DNA of 48,789 nt, from positions 1-48,789 of the forward strand of contig CACWIN010000023.1 in NCBI GenBank assembly GCA_902760965.1, read 5' to 3'. The position numbers and the translations under genes are program-made. This DNA is from an uncultured Bacteroidales bacterium. GTDB lineage: Bacteria > Bacteroidota > Bacteroidia > Bacteroidales > Bacteroidaceae. Shown here piece by piece: positions 41,551-48,054 of the stretch. The notes under the pieces are model-generated. The model ran no database searches. It was given only the letters and a program-made list of their open reading frames with translations, and was not told the origin of the DNA. How positions within the stretch are numbered: position 1 is the first letter of the stretch; each line of letters opens with the position of its first letter.

Positions 41551-41648
41551 AGGGGCACAAAGGGGACGGTTCTTTTTGTGCCCCTAAATATGCCTCTAGG
41601 AGGTGTTGTAGCGAGGGGCACAAAAAGAACCGTCCCCTTTGTGCCCCT
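41551..41648 (+). repeat. REPIN D (98-bp palindromic element, left flank of the RAYT gene)
   Basis: Arms 41551-41585 and 41614-41648 with a 28-nt centre holding CTAG. GTAG at 41608-41611 is 2 nt from the right arm. One extra 10-mer (AGGGGCACAA) precedes it. It ends 54 nt upstream of the transposase ATG. Confidence 0.95.
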
Positions 41649-41702
41649 TTGTTCGATTTAATTTTGTAACTTGCGAGTCTAATCCAAAAAACTAAAAAAT
41701 CT

Positions 41703-42494
41703 ATGCCAAGACAATCTAGAATTACCAGTCAGTCAGGTTTATACCATGTTATGCTCAGAGGTATAAACAAGCAGGACATTTTTGAGTGTAAAGACGATTA
41801 TTGGAAGTTCATCAAACTGATGCACCATATGTGTCATCCGCTTGATGAGACCGATCATCCAGTTCCACCCCATTGTTGCTTATACGCATACTGTCTTATG
41901 CCGAATCATGTACACTTGTTGATAAAGGATTATGATGGAAGCTTGGCCGAACTAATTAAAAGTCTGGCAATTCCGTATGCTCATTATTACAACAAGAAGT
42001 ATGAAAGGATAGGTCACTTTTTCCAGGACAGGTTTAAAAGTGAACCGGTTAATGATTGGGAGTACTTTGTAACATTGCTCCGATACATCCACCAGAACCC
42101 TGTGGCGGGTAATCTGGTATCGGACGTAAACGATTACACGTGGAGCAGTTGGCGTGAATATGTAAATCCGATGCGATGCTCCATGCCGATATGTGCCACT
42201 CAATCGGTTCTGACCAGGCTGCCGATTGATGAGCTGAAGGCTCTTGTTGCCGAACCTTTACCTAAAGCTCAGAAAATCCTTGAAATAAACAATACCAGTT
42301 CCCGTATCGATGACGATATGGTGCAGAATTATATTGTTACCCTGTGTGGACCTGATTATCTGGAAGTTATAAACCATTATAACTTGGATGAAAAGAGGGT
42401 TTTGATTCGAAAGCTATTGGAATTTGGTGCCAGCATGAGACAGATATCACGACTTACGGGTCTAAGTCTCAAAACCATTCGCCTTGCTCAATAG
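41703..42494 (+). CDS. REP-associated tyrosine transposase (RAYT, TnpA-REP)
   Basis: A 263-residue single-strand DNA nuclease of the Y1/IS200-like superfamily. The HUH motif is His69-Val70-His71 within YCLMPNHVHLLI. The catalytic tyrosine is expected on the helix PYAHYYNKKY (Tyr92, 95, 96 or 100), followed by the family block GHFFQDRFKSEPV and LLRYIHQNPVAGNLV. A C-terminal helix-turn-helix (SMRQISRLTGLSLKTIRLAQ) is typical of one RAYT subgroup. It is flanked 54 nt upstream and 11 nt downstream by complete REPINs in the same orientation, with no terminal repeats of its own. This is the arrangement expected of a RAYT and its substrate. The TAG stop is followed directly by repeat-like GGCACAA. 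Confidence 0.95.
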   Translation: MPRQSRITSQSGLYHVMLRGINKQDIFECKDDYWKFIKLMHHMCHPLDETDHPVPPHCCLYAYCLMPNHVHLLIKDYDGSLAELIKSLAIPYAHYYNKKYERIGHFFQDRFKSEPVNDWEYFVTLLRYIHQNPVAGNLVSDVNDYTWSSWREYVNPMRCSMPICATQSVLTRLPIDELKALVAEPLPKAQKILEINNTSSRIDDDMVQNYIVTLCGPDYLEVINHYNLDEKRVLIRKLLEFGASMRQISRLTGLSLKTIRLAQ

Positions 42495-42505
42495 TGGCAC
42501 AAATG

Positions 42506-42603
42506 AGGGGCACAAAGGGGACGGTTCTTTTTGTGCCCCTAAATATGCCTCTAGGAGGTATTGTAGCGAGGGGCACAAAAAGAACCGTCCCCTTTGTGCC
42601 CCT
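42506..42603 (+). repeat. REPIN E (98-bp palindromic element, right flank of the RAYT gene)
   Basis: Arms 42506-42540 and 42569-42603 around a 28-nt centre differing from that of REPIN D by a single base. GTAG at 42563-42566 is 2 nt from the right arm. It lies between the RAYT stop and the pgeF promoter. Confidence 0.95.
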
Positions 42604-42621
42604 CACTCGCTGAGTTTTGAT

Positions 42622-42629
42622 TACTTTTG
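42622..42629 (+). promoter_or_regulatory. -7 box for pgeF
   Basis: TACTTTTG, a full match to TAnnTTTG, ending only 4 nt before the ATG at 42634. Transcription would start at or next to the ATG, so the mRNA may be leaderless. The region where a -33 box should be lies within or next to REPIN E. Confidence 0.55.
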
Positions 42630-42633
42630 CGGT

Positions 42634-43323
42634 ATGAGCGTAAGGGTTCTCAAATATGATTTGGGGGCTGGTGTGGAGGCGTTCAGCACAGAACGGGACT
42701 CTCAACTGCCTTATTATGTGGTGCAGCCGCATCAGGTGCACGGGACTGTGATTCGCGAAGTCACGGATCCTATGACTACGCGTGCCGAACTGGAGGGTGT
42801 TGATGCGCTCGTAACAAATGTGCCGGGTGTTGCGATATCGGTCCGTACGGCCGATTGCATTCCGGTGCTAATGTATGATCCTGTCAATAAGGCTGTTGCG
42901 GCCGTACATGCAGGATGGCGCGGCACAGTACAGCGTATCTCTCAAAAGACGATAGGGATGATGCGGCAATTGTATGGGACCGATGCACACGAACTGTGCG
43001 CCGTTATCGGACCTGGCATCGGCCCTGAGAGTTTTCAGGTTGGGCAGGAAGTGGCCGATGCTTTTGCGGCGGCAGGTTTTCCAATGGAACTGATACTTCA
43101 GGATTGCGGTCCAAAGTGTCCAACAGAACAAAATCCTATGAACGGCGGACTTCATATTGATTTGTGGAAGGCAAACCGATGGCTTCTGGAACAGGCTGGA
43201 GTGAAGCCTCATAATATTCAGGTTGCAGGAATTTGCACATACCGCAATAACAATCGTTTCTATTCCGCCCGTCGCGAGGGACTTAAGTGCGGACGGATAA
43301 TCAATGTAATCAAGATTGAGTAG
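42634..43323 (+). CDS. pgeF: Laccase-domain protein PgeF (YfiH/YlmD family)
   Basis: A 229-residue protein of the YfiH family, linked in E. coli to correction of misincorporated amino acids in peptidoglycan precursors and to purine nucleoside phosphorolysis. The zinc ligands are visible: His in QPHQVHG (His33/His36), Cys75 in TADCIPV and His92 in AVHAGWRG, plus IGPGIGPESFQV and CTYRNNNRFYSARRE. I start it at MSVRVLKYDL; upstream frame sequence only translates REPIN E. Its TAG stop leads into a type-2 REP pair and a strong hairpin shared with convergent aqpZ. Confidence 0.92.
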   Translation: MSVRVLKYDLGAGVEAFSTERDSQLPYYVVQPHQVHGTVIREVTDPMTTRAELEGVDALVTNVPGVAISVRTADCIPVLMYDPVNKAVAAVHAGWRGTVQRISQKTIGMMRQLYGTDAHELCAVIGPGIGPESFQVGQEVADAFAAAGFPMELILQDCGPKCPTEQNPMNGGLHIDLWKANRWLLEQAGVKPHNIQVAGICTYRNNNRFYSARREGLKCGRIINVIKIE

Positions 43324-43331
43324 TCGGGCCG

Positions 43332-43414
43332 TTGGGGACGGTTCTGTTTGGCATAAAAAGTTTGGCCTGCTTGTTAATTTTTTTAACAAACAGGCCAAAC
43401 AGAACCGTCCCCAA
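43332..43414. repeat. Type-2 REP pair (REPIN G) combined with a bidirectional terminator hairpin
   Basis: Perfect 21-nt inverted arms (43332-43352 and 43394-43414) contain GGGGACGGTTCTG and TTTGGC. They share the loop core GGGGACGGTTC with the 98-bp elements but have a different stem. Inside lies a second hairpin: 43361-43377 pairs with 43383-43399 with one mismatch over a T5 loop. It sits between convergent pgeF and aqpZ, both with TAG stops, so it probably ends both transcripts. Confidence 0.85.
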
Positions 43415-43419
43415 TGGCA

Positions 43420-44073
43420 CTATTTGCCGATCATCTTCCAGAGGCCGGCAGCAAGTGCACCACCGCAAAGAGGAGCAAGAATGAATATCCAAAGCTGGCT
43501 CAAGGCTGCGCCGCCTGCAAAAATGGCGGGACCTATTGAACGGGCCGGGTTGACCGATGTACCTGTGTATCGGATGCAAACCAGGTGAACCAGAACCAGT
43601 GACAGACCAATTGCAAGACCTGCAAAATTGCCTGCGCCCTTATTGGCATCGGTCGTACCCAGAACTACAAGTACAAATACGCATGTAAATACCAATTCGG
43701 CAACAAAGCCTACGCCTGTGCTGATACCAGCCTGACATGCATTTTCGCCAAGGCCGCCGGGGGTGATGGCAAACAGGATTGCTGCACCGATTATGGCGCC
43801 AATCACTTGGAAAATCATGTACATGATGGCATCCTTGCCGCTCATACGGCCGGAGAGCCATACGCCCAATGTGATTGCGGGATTAATGTGGCAACCCGAT
43901 ATTCCGCCAATTGCATAAGCCATTGCCACAACAGCAAGACCGAATGCGAGTGCCGTTCCAACTACGCCGGGAACGCCAATACCGGCAGGTGTACAACCCA
44001 GGCTGACGGCTGCGCCGCAACCCATAAGGACCAGAACCATTGTTCCGATCATCTCAGCTAAGTACTTTTTCAT
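43420..44073 (-). CDS. aqpZ: Aquaporin Z-type MIP channel
   Basis: A 217-residue water/solute channel of the inner membrane with six membrane helices and two half-helices. The two NPA boxes are HINPAITLG (Asn64) and SVNPARSIGPA (Asn175), the latter with the selectivity-filter Arg178. Overall wording (YLAEMIGTMVLVLMGCGAAV) is that of the AqpZ group, so water rather than glycerol is the likely substrate. Nested REPIN F lies upstream of its start and REPIN G downstream. Confidence 0.95.
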   Translation of the reverse strand: MKKYLAEMIGTMVLVLMGCGAAVSLGCTPAGIGVPGVVGTALAFGLAVVAMAYAIGGISGCHINPAITLGVWLSGRMSGKDAIMYMIFQVIGAIIGAAILFAITPGGLGENACQAGISTGVGFVAELVFTCVFVLVVLGTTDANKGAGNFAGLAIGLSLVLVHLVCIRYTGTSVNPARSIGPAIFAGGAALSQLWIFILAPLCGGALAAGLWKMIGK

Positions 44074-44133
44074 AAATATCTATTTTTTTAGTAAATAGGT
44101 TAATCTTGCGCTAAGATACACTTTTTTTTACAA

Positions 44134-44311
44134 AGGGGCACAAAGGGGACGGTTCTTTTTTTGGGCCAAAGGGGACGGTTCCGTTTGGCATTAAGATTAG
44201 GATCCTATTATTACTAATACTTTTTGTGAAATAAGGATTCTCAGTGGCAGTGCCAAACGGACACAAAAAGAACCGTCCCCTTTGTGCCCCTTTGTTCCCC
44301 TTTGTGCCCCT
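44134..44311. repeat. REPIN F, nested mosaic of two REP types
   Basis: The outer parts are truncated type-1 arms (44134 onward with AGGGGCACAAA and GGGGACGGTTC, and the matching right arm ending at 44291). The inner parts are type-2: GGGCCAAA, GGGGACGGTT and CCGTTTGGCA (44181-44190), pairing with TGCCAAACGG (44251-44260). Partial type-1 ends repeat up to 44311 and merge with the tex stop codon. Confidence 0.85.
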
Positions 44312-46448
44312 AATCGAGGGAGAGGGTGAGGCTGATGCGTTGGCGCTCTAAATCCACTGAAAGGACGCGAACCATTACCTGCTGTTGGAGGGAGACCACC
44401 TGGGTGGGGTCATTGATGAACTTGCCGGGAGCCAGTTGCGACACGTGAATCAGGCCTTTAACGTGAACGCCTATGTCAACAAACGCTCCAAAATTGGTAA
44501 TGTTGTTCACAATTCCGGGCAGAACCATGCCGGGCTTAACGTCCTCAATAGTGTGAACCTCGTTGGAAAACTCAAACTTGCGCAACGGCCCGCGCGGGTC
44601 ACGTCCGGGCTTTTCAAGCTCCTGCATTATGTCGGTCAGGGTGGGGATGCCCACCTTGTCGGTTACGTATTTGTTAATGTCAATCCGGGCCCTTAGTTCC
44701 TGATTTTTAATCAGTTCCTGAACTGTGCACCCCAAATCGGCCGCCATTCTTTCGACTATCGCGTAGCTCTCGGGGTGAACCGCCGAATTGTCAAGCGGCT
44801 GGTCGCTCCCGGGCACGCGCAGGAATCCGGCTGCCTGCTCAAACGCCTTGGCACCAAGGCGGGGCACTTTCATCAATTCCTTGCGCGAACGGAACGGGCC
44901 GTTCTGGGTCCGATAATCCACAATGTTCTGCGCAAGAACCGGCCCAAGTCCGCTAATATACGTGAGCAGATGCGTGCTGGCAGTGTTCAGATTCACCCCC
45001 ACGCGGTTCACGCAGCTAATCACGGTCTGGTCAAGCGAATGTTTCAGCTCGGTTTGGTTCACGTCCTTCTGATACTGCCCCACACCAATCGACGACGGGT
45101 CAATCTTGACCAGTTCAGCTAGCGGATCCATCAGACGTCGGCCAATGGATACGGCTCCACGCACCGTCACATCATAATCAGGGAACTCGTCACGGGCGGT
45201 TTTTGAGGCCGAATAGATCGATGCACCGTCCTCGTTCACGCTGAAAATCTGAACGCCTGCGGGCAGGCGCAGCCGCTCCACAAACTCCTTAGTCTCGCGC
45301 CCCGCGGTCCCGTTGCCAATTGCAATTGCCTGAATTTTGTACTGCTCCACCATAGTCTGGATTTTGGCCGATGCCTGACGCGCCTCGTTGTGAGGCGGGT
45401 GGGGGTAAATGGTCTCGTTGTGCAGCAGCGTGCCCTGCGCATCCAGACACACCACCTTGCAACCGGTCCGGAAACCCGGATCAATGCCCATCACGGCCTT
45501 CTGCCCCAGAGGCGACGCCATGAGCAGCTGCTCAAGATTTCGTGCAAAAATGCGTATCGCCTCAGCATCGGCCGTCTCTTTTGACCATGCTGCAAATTCA
45601 TTTTCGACCGATGGCTGGAGCAGCCTGTAATATGAGTCCTGAACGGCCTCGTCAACCAGTTCCGATGCCTGAGAACTGCCGTGAACGTACCTGCGTGACA
45701 ATGCTTCGGACGTCTTGTCATCATCAATCTCAATGGATACGCGCAAGAAACCCTCGGCCTCGCCGCGGCGCATTGCAAGCAGACGGTGTGACGCGCAATG
45801 CCTGAGCGGTTCGTTAAAATCAAACCAGTCGCGGTACTTCTGGGCATCGGCCTCCTTGCTCTTTACCACCTTACTATATATGCGGGCCTCGCGGCGGTAC
45901 CCGTTGCGGACCATGTTGCGTGCGCCCTCGTCGAGCGAAACCTGCTCGGCAATTATGTCCATTGCCCCTTGAAGGGCGTCGTCAACGCTCTCTACACCTT
46001 TATCTTTATTTACGTACTTGCCTGCCTCGCGGTCCAGCGGCACGTACTGGTTCTGTTTCATTACAAATTGGGCCAGCGGCTCCAGGCCCTTCTCGCGGGC
46101 GGCATCGGCACGGGTCTTGCGGTGAGGCTTGAAAGGCGCGTAAATGTCCTCAAGCTCGGTGGCGTCCCAGCAGTGCTCAATGCGTTGCTTGAGCTCCGGA
46201 GTAAGCTTTTCCTGGCTCTCAATGGTGCTCAGCACGGTCTCCTTGCGCTTGACCATGGCGTCCAGACGCTCCAGGGCGTCGCTCACCTGAGTCACCTGAA
46301 CCTCGTCCATTCCGCCTGTGGACTCCTTGCGGTATCGGCTTATAAAAGGTATCGTGGCGCCGTTCTCAAGCAGCTTGAGCGTGTTCTCAACCTGATGCTC
46401 CTTGAGGCCGGTCTCACGTACTATTATGCTTACGTATTCCTTATTCAT
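44310..46448 (-). CDS. tex: Tex family S1 RNA-binding transcription accessory protein
   Basis: A 712-residue nucleic-acid-binding protein. In order it has the helical N-terminal Tex domain (QVENTLKLLENGATIPFISR, RYRKESTGGMDEVQ), a YqgF/RNase H-like domain (VMGIDPGFRTGCKVVCLDAQ), paired helix-hairpin-helix motifs (VGVNLNTASTHLLTYISGLG, KVPRLGAKAFEQAAGFLRV), and a C-terminal S1 domain (GIVNNITNFGAFVDIGVHVK). The start is MNKEYVSIIV at 46448; ten extra codons upstream are not family-like. A minus-strand -7 box lies at 46467-46474. The TAG stop is part of the REPIN F tail. Confidence 0.95.
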   Translation of the reverse strand: MNKEYVSIIVRETGLKEHQVENTLKLLENGATIPFISRYRKESTGGMDEVQVTQVSDALERLDAMVKRKETVLSTIESQEKLTPELKQRIEHCWDATELEDIYAPFKPHRKTRADAAREKGLEPLAQFVMKQNQYVPLDREAGKYVNKDKGVESVDDALQGAMDIIAEQVSLDEGARNMVRNGYRREARIYSKVVKSKEADAQKYRDWFDFNEPLRHCASHRLLAMRRGEAEGFLRVSIEIDDDKTSEALSRRYVHGSSQASELVDEAVQDSYYRLLQPSVENEFAAWSKETADAEAIRIFARNLEQLLMASPLGQKAVMGIDPGFRTGCKVVCLDAQGTLLHNETIYPHPPHNEARQASAKIQTMVEQYKIQAIAIGNGTAGRETKEFVERLRLPAGVQIFSVNEDGASIYSASKTARDEFPDYDVTVRGAVSIGRRLMDPLAELVKIDPSSIGVGQYQKDVNQTELKHSLDQTVISCVNRVGVNLNTASTHLLTYISGLGPVLAQNIVDYRTQNGPFRSRKELMKVPRLGAKAFEQAAGFLRVPGSDQPLDNSAVHPESYAIVERMAADLGCTVQELIKNQELRARIDINKYVTDKVGIPTLTDIMQELEKPGRDPRGPLRKFEFSNEVHTIEDVKPGMVLPGIVNNITNFGAFVDIGVHVKGLIHVSQLAPGKFINDPTQVVSLQQQVMVRVLSVDLERQRISLTLSLD

Positions 46449-46466
46449 ATCAGTGTATTCTTTCAG

Positions 46467-46474
46467 CAAATATA
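46467..46474 (-). promoter_or_regulatory. -7 box for tex
   Basis: Reads TATATTTG on the minus strand, a full match, 18 nt upstream of the tex ATG. Confidence 0.55.
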
Positions 46475-46509
46475 GCACGTTTTCTGCAAATTCCGCGTGT
46501 TACCCCCTG

Positions 46510-46556
46510 ACCTTAGGGAGTCAGAACGCAGGTGCAAACGATTTCTTCCCTAAGGT
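46510..46556. promoter_or_regulatory. Inverted repeat in the tex/recA divergent region
   Basis: ACCTTAGGGA (46510-46519) and TCCCTAAGGT (46547-46556) are perfect 10-bp inverted repeats 27 nt apart. They lie between the tex -7 box and the recA -7 box, so they could be an operator or a structured leader. No T-run follows either arm. Confidence 0.55.
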
Positions 46557-46615
46557 GGGTGTGCGGTTGTTGATAATTTTTTTGCGTGTGAATTATAATA
46601 TGTGGCGTGATTTTA

Positions 46616-46623
46616 TATCTTTG
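46616..46623 (+). promoter_or_regulatory. -7 box for recA
   Basis: TATCTTTG, a full match to TAnnTTTG, 89 nt before the recA ATG. The resulting leader is about 80 nt. Confidence 0.6.
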
Positions 46624-46712
46624 CCTACGGAGCGTCAAAGAGGCGCTTTGCTGAAGTTGTGATACCTTGGAGAACACGCTTCGGGATTTGAAAATTTAAA
46701 TTCATTCATATT

Positions 46713-47792
46713 ATGGCAAAGAAAGAGATTGAGGGCGCGTCAGGCCTTCAGAATGCGGGTTTGAGCGAAAAACTCAAGGCCCTGCAGGCTGCAACTGACA
46801 AGATTGAAAAGAGCTTTGGCAAGGGCTCAATCATGAAACTGGGTGATGAGAACATTGAGCATGTCGATGTCATCTCAACCGGCTCCATCGGCCTTAATGC
46901 AGCGCTTGGCGTTGGCGGTTATCCGCGGGGCCGAATAATTGAGATTTACGGTCCGGAATCATCGGGTAAGACCACGCTGGCCATTCATGCCATTGCGCAG
47001 GCCCAGAAAGCCGGCGGCATTGCTGCGTTCATCGATGCCGAGCATGCTTTTGACCGATTCTACGCCTCCAAATTAGGGGTCGATATTGACAATCTGTGGA
47101 TTTCGCAGCCCGATAACGGCGAGCAGGCACTTGAGATTGCCGAGCAGCTGATCCGTTCAAGTGCCATCGATATCATCGTGATTGACAGCGTGGCAGCGCT
47201 TACTCCCAAGGCCGAAATTGAGGGCGATATGGGTGACAACAAGGTTGGTCTGCAGGCACGTCTTATGAGCCAGGCTCTGCGCAAACTGACATCGACCATT
47301 AACAAGACCAACACTACTTGCATCTTTATCAACCAGTTACGTGAAAAGATCGGCGTGATGTTCGGCAATCCCGAGACCACAACCGGCGGTAACGCGCTCA
47401 AGTTCTACGCATCGGTCCGCCTGGATATACGCCGCGTCACATCACTCAAGGACGGCGACGAGGTGGTTGGTAATCAGGTTCGTGTCAAGGTTGTCAAGAA
47501 CAAGGTTGCACCTCCTTTCCGCAAGGCCGAGTTTGACATCATGTTCGGCGAGGGCATCAGCAAGAGCGGCGAGATTGTGGATCTGGGCGTTGAGTACGGC
47601 ATCCTCAAGAAGAGCGGCTCATGGTTCAGCTACGGCGACACCCGCCTGGCGCAGGGCCGCGATGCAACCAAGCAGCTCATGCAGGACAATCCCGAGTTGG
47701 CCGAGGAACTGGAGCAGAAAATCATGGCCGCCATCCTGGGCAATCCCCAGGCTCCGGAACCGGACGCCGATTCCGAAATGATGAACGATTAA
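46713..47792 (+). CDS. recA: Recombinase RecA
   Basis: A 359-residue strand-exchange ATPase. Walker A is GPESSGKT (residues 80-87), Walker B is [15 protein letters not shown], loop L1 includes [20 protein letters not shown], and loop L2 has [22 protein letters not shown]. The N-terminal polymerisation helix and the acidic C-terminal tail ([10 protein letters not shown]) are normal. It is divergent from tex; REPIN H follows its TAA stop at a distance of about 40 nt. Confidence 0.98.
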   Translation: MAKKEIEGASGLQNAGLSEKLKALQAATDKIEKSFGKGSIMKLGDENIEHVDVISTGSIGLNAALGVGGYPRGRIIEIYGPESSGKTTLAIHAIAQAQKAGGIAAFIDAEHAFDRFYASKLGVDIDNLWISQPDNGEQALEIAEQLIRSSAIDIIVIDSVAALTPKAEIEGDMGDNKVGLQARLMSQALRKLTSTINKTNTTCIFINQLREKIGVMFGNPETTTGGNALKFYASVRLDIRRVTSLKDGDEVVGNQVRVKVVKNKVAPPFRKAEFDIMFGEGISKSGEIVDLGVEYGILKKSGSWFSYGDTRLAQGRDATKQLMQDNPELAEELEQKIMAAILGNPQAPEPDADSEMMND

Positions 47793-47833
47793 AGTCGCGC
47801 AACAGCTTAACACTGGGGCACACAGGGGCACAC

Positions 47834-47931
47834 AGGGGCACAAAGGGGACGGTTCTTTTTGTGCCCCTCTTTTTAGCACCTCCTAGAGCCATATTTAGGG
47901 GCACAAAAAGAACCGTCCCCTTTGTGCCCCT
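47834..47931 (-). repeat. REPIN H (98-bp palindromic element)
   Basis: Arms 47834-47868 and 47897-47931 with a 28-nt centre holding CTAG. This is the only complete copy lacking GTAG/CTAC next to an arm (TTTTTAG replaces it). Two extra 10-mers (GGGGCACACA) precede the left arm. Confidence 0.93.
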
Positions 47932-47942
47932 CGGGGCGAGGC

Positions 47943-47972
47943 TGTGACAAAACGTCACATTTGTCAGTGACA
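47943..47972. promoter_or_regulatory. Palindrome cluster upstream of dnaK
   Basis: TGTGAC-N5-GTCACA (47943-47959) and TGTCA-G-TGACA (47962-47972) are two adjacent palindromes with related half-sites. They lie about 85 nt before the dnaK ATG, and no TAnnTTTG box is seen between them and the gene. A stress-response operator is plausible but unproven; it is not a CIRCE element. Confidence 0.55.
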
Positions 47973-48054
47973 GAGGGGTAAAAGTGTTCTGGCATCGGAT
48001 TTGTACATAGTTGGGTGTCAAATTTTGAGTTCAAACAAATAAAAACATACAACT

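Noticed and set aside
41541-42604. The RAYT gene read as a classical insertion sequence with REPIN D and E as terminal repeats
   Set aside because: D and E are in the same orientation and identical copies occur elsewhere without the gene, which fits a RAYT and its substrates rather than one mobile unit; joint movement cannot be excluded.
42484-42633. N-terminal extension of pgeF through REPIN E
   Set aside because: The extra 50 residues only translate the repeat; the family start is at 42634.
45798-46475. Long plus-strand frame opposite tex
   Set aside because: It is a shadow of the well-supported tex gene and lacks family features.
6719-47931. Repeated palindromes considered as a CRISPR array
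   Set aside because: The copies are kilobases apart, are inverted pairs rather than direct repeats, and have related rather than unique centres; no cas genes are present.
47941-48054. CIRCE element upstream of dnaK
   Set aside because: The palindromes present do not match the TTAGCACTC-N9-GAGTGCTAA pattern.
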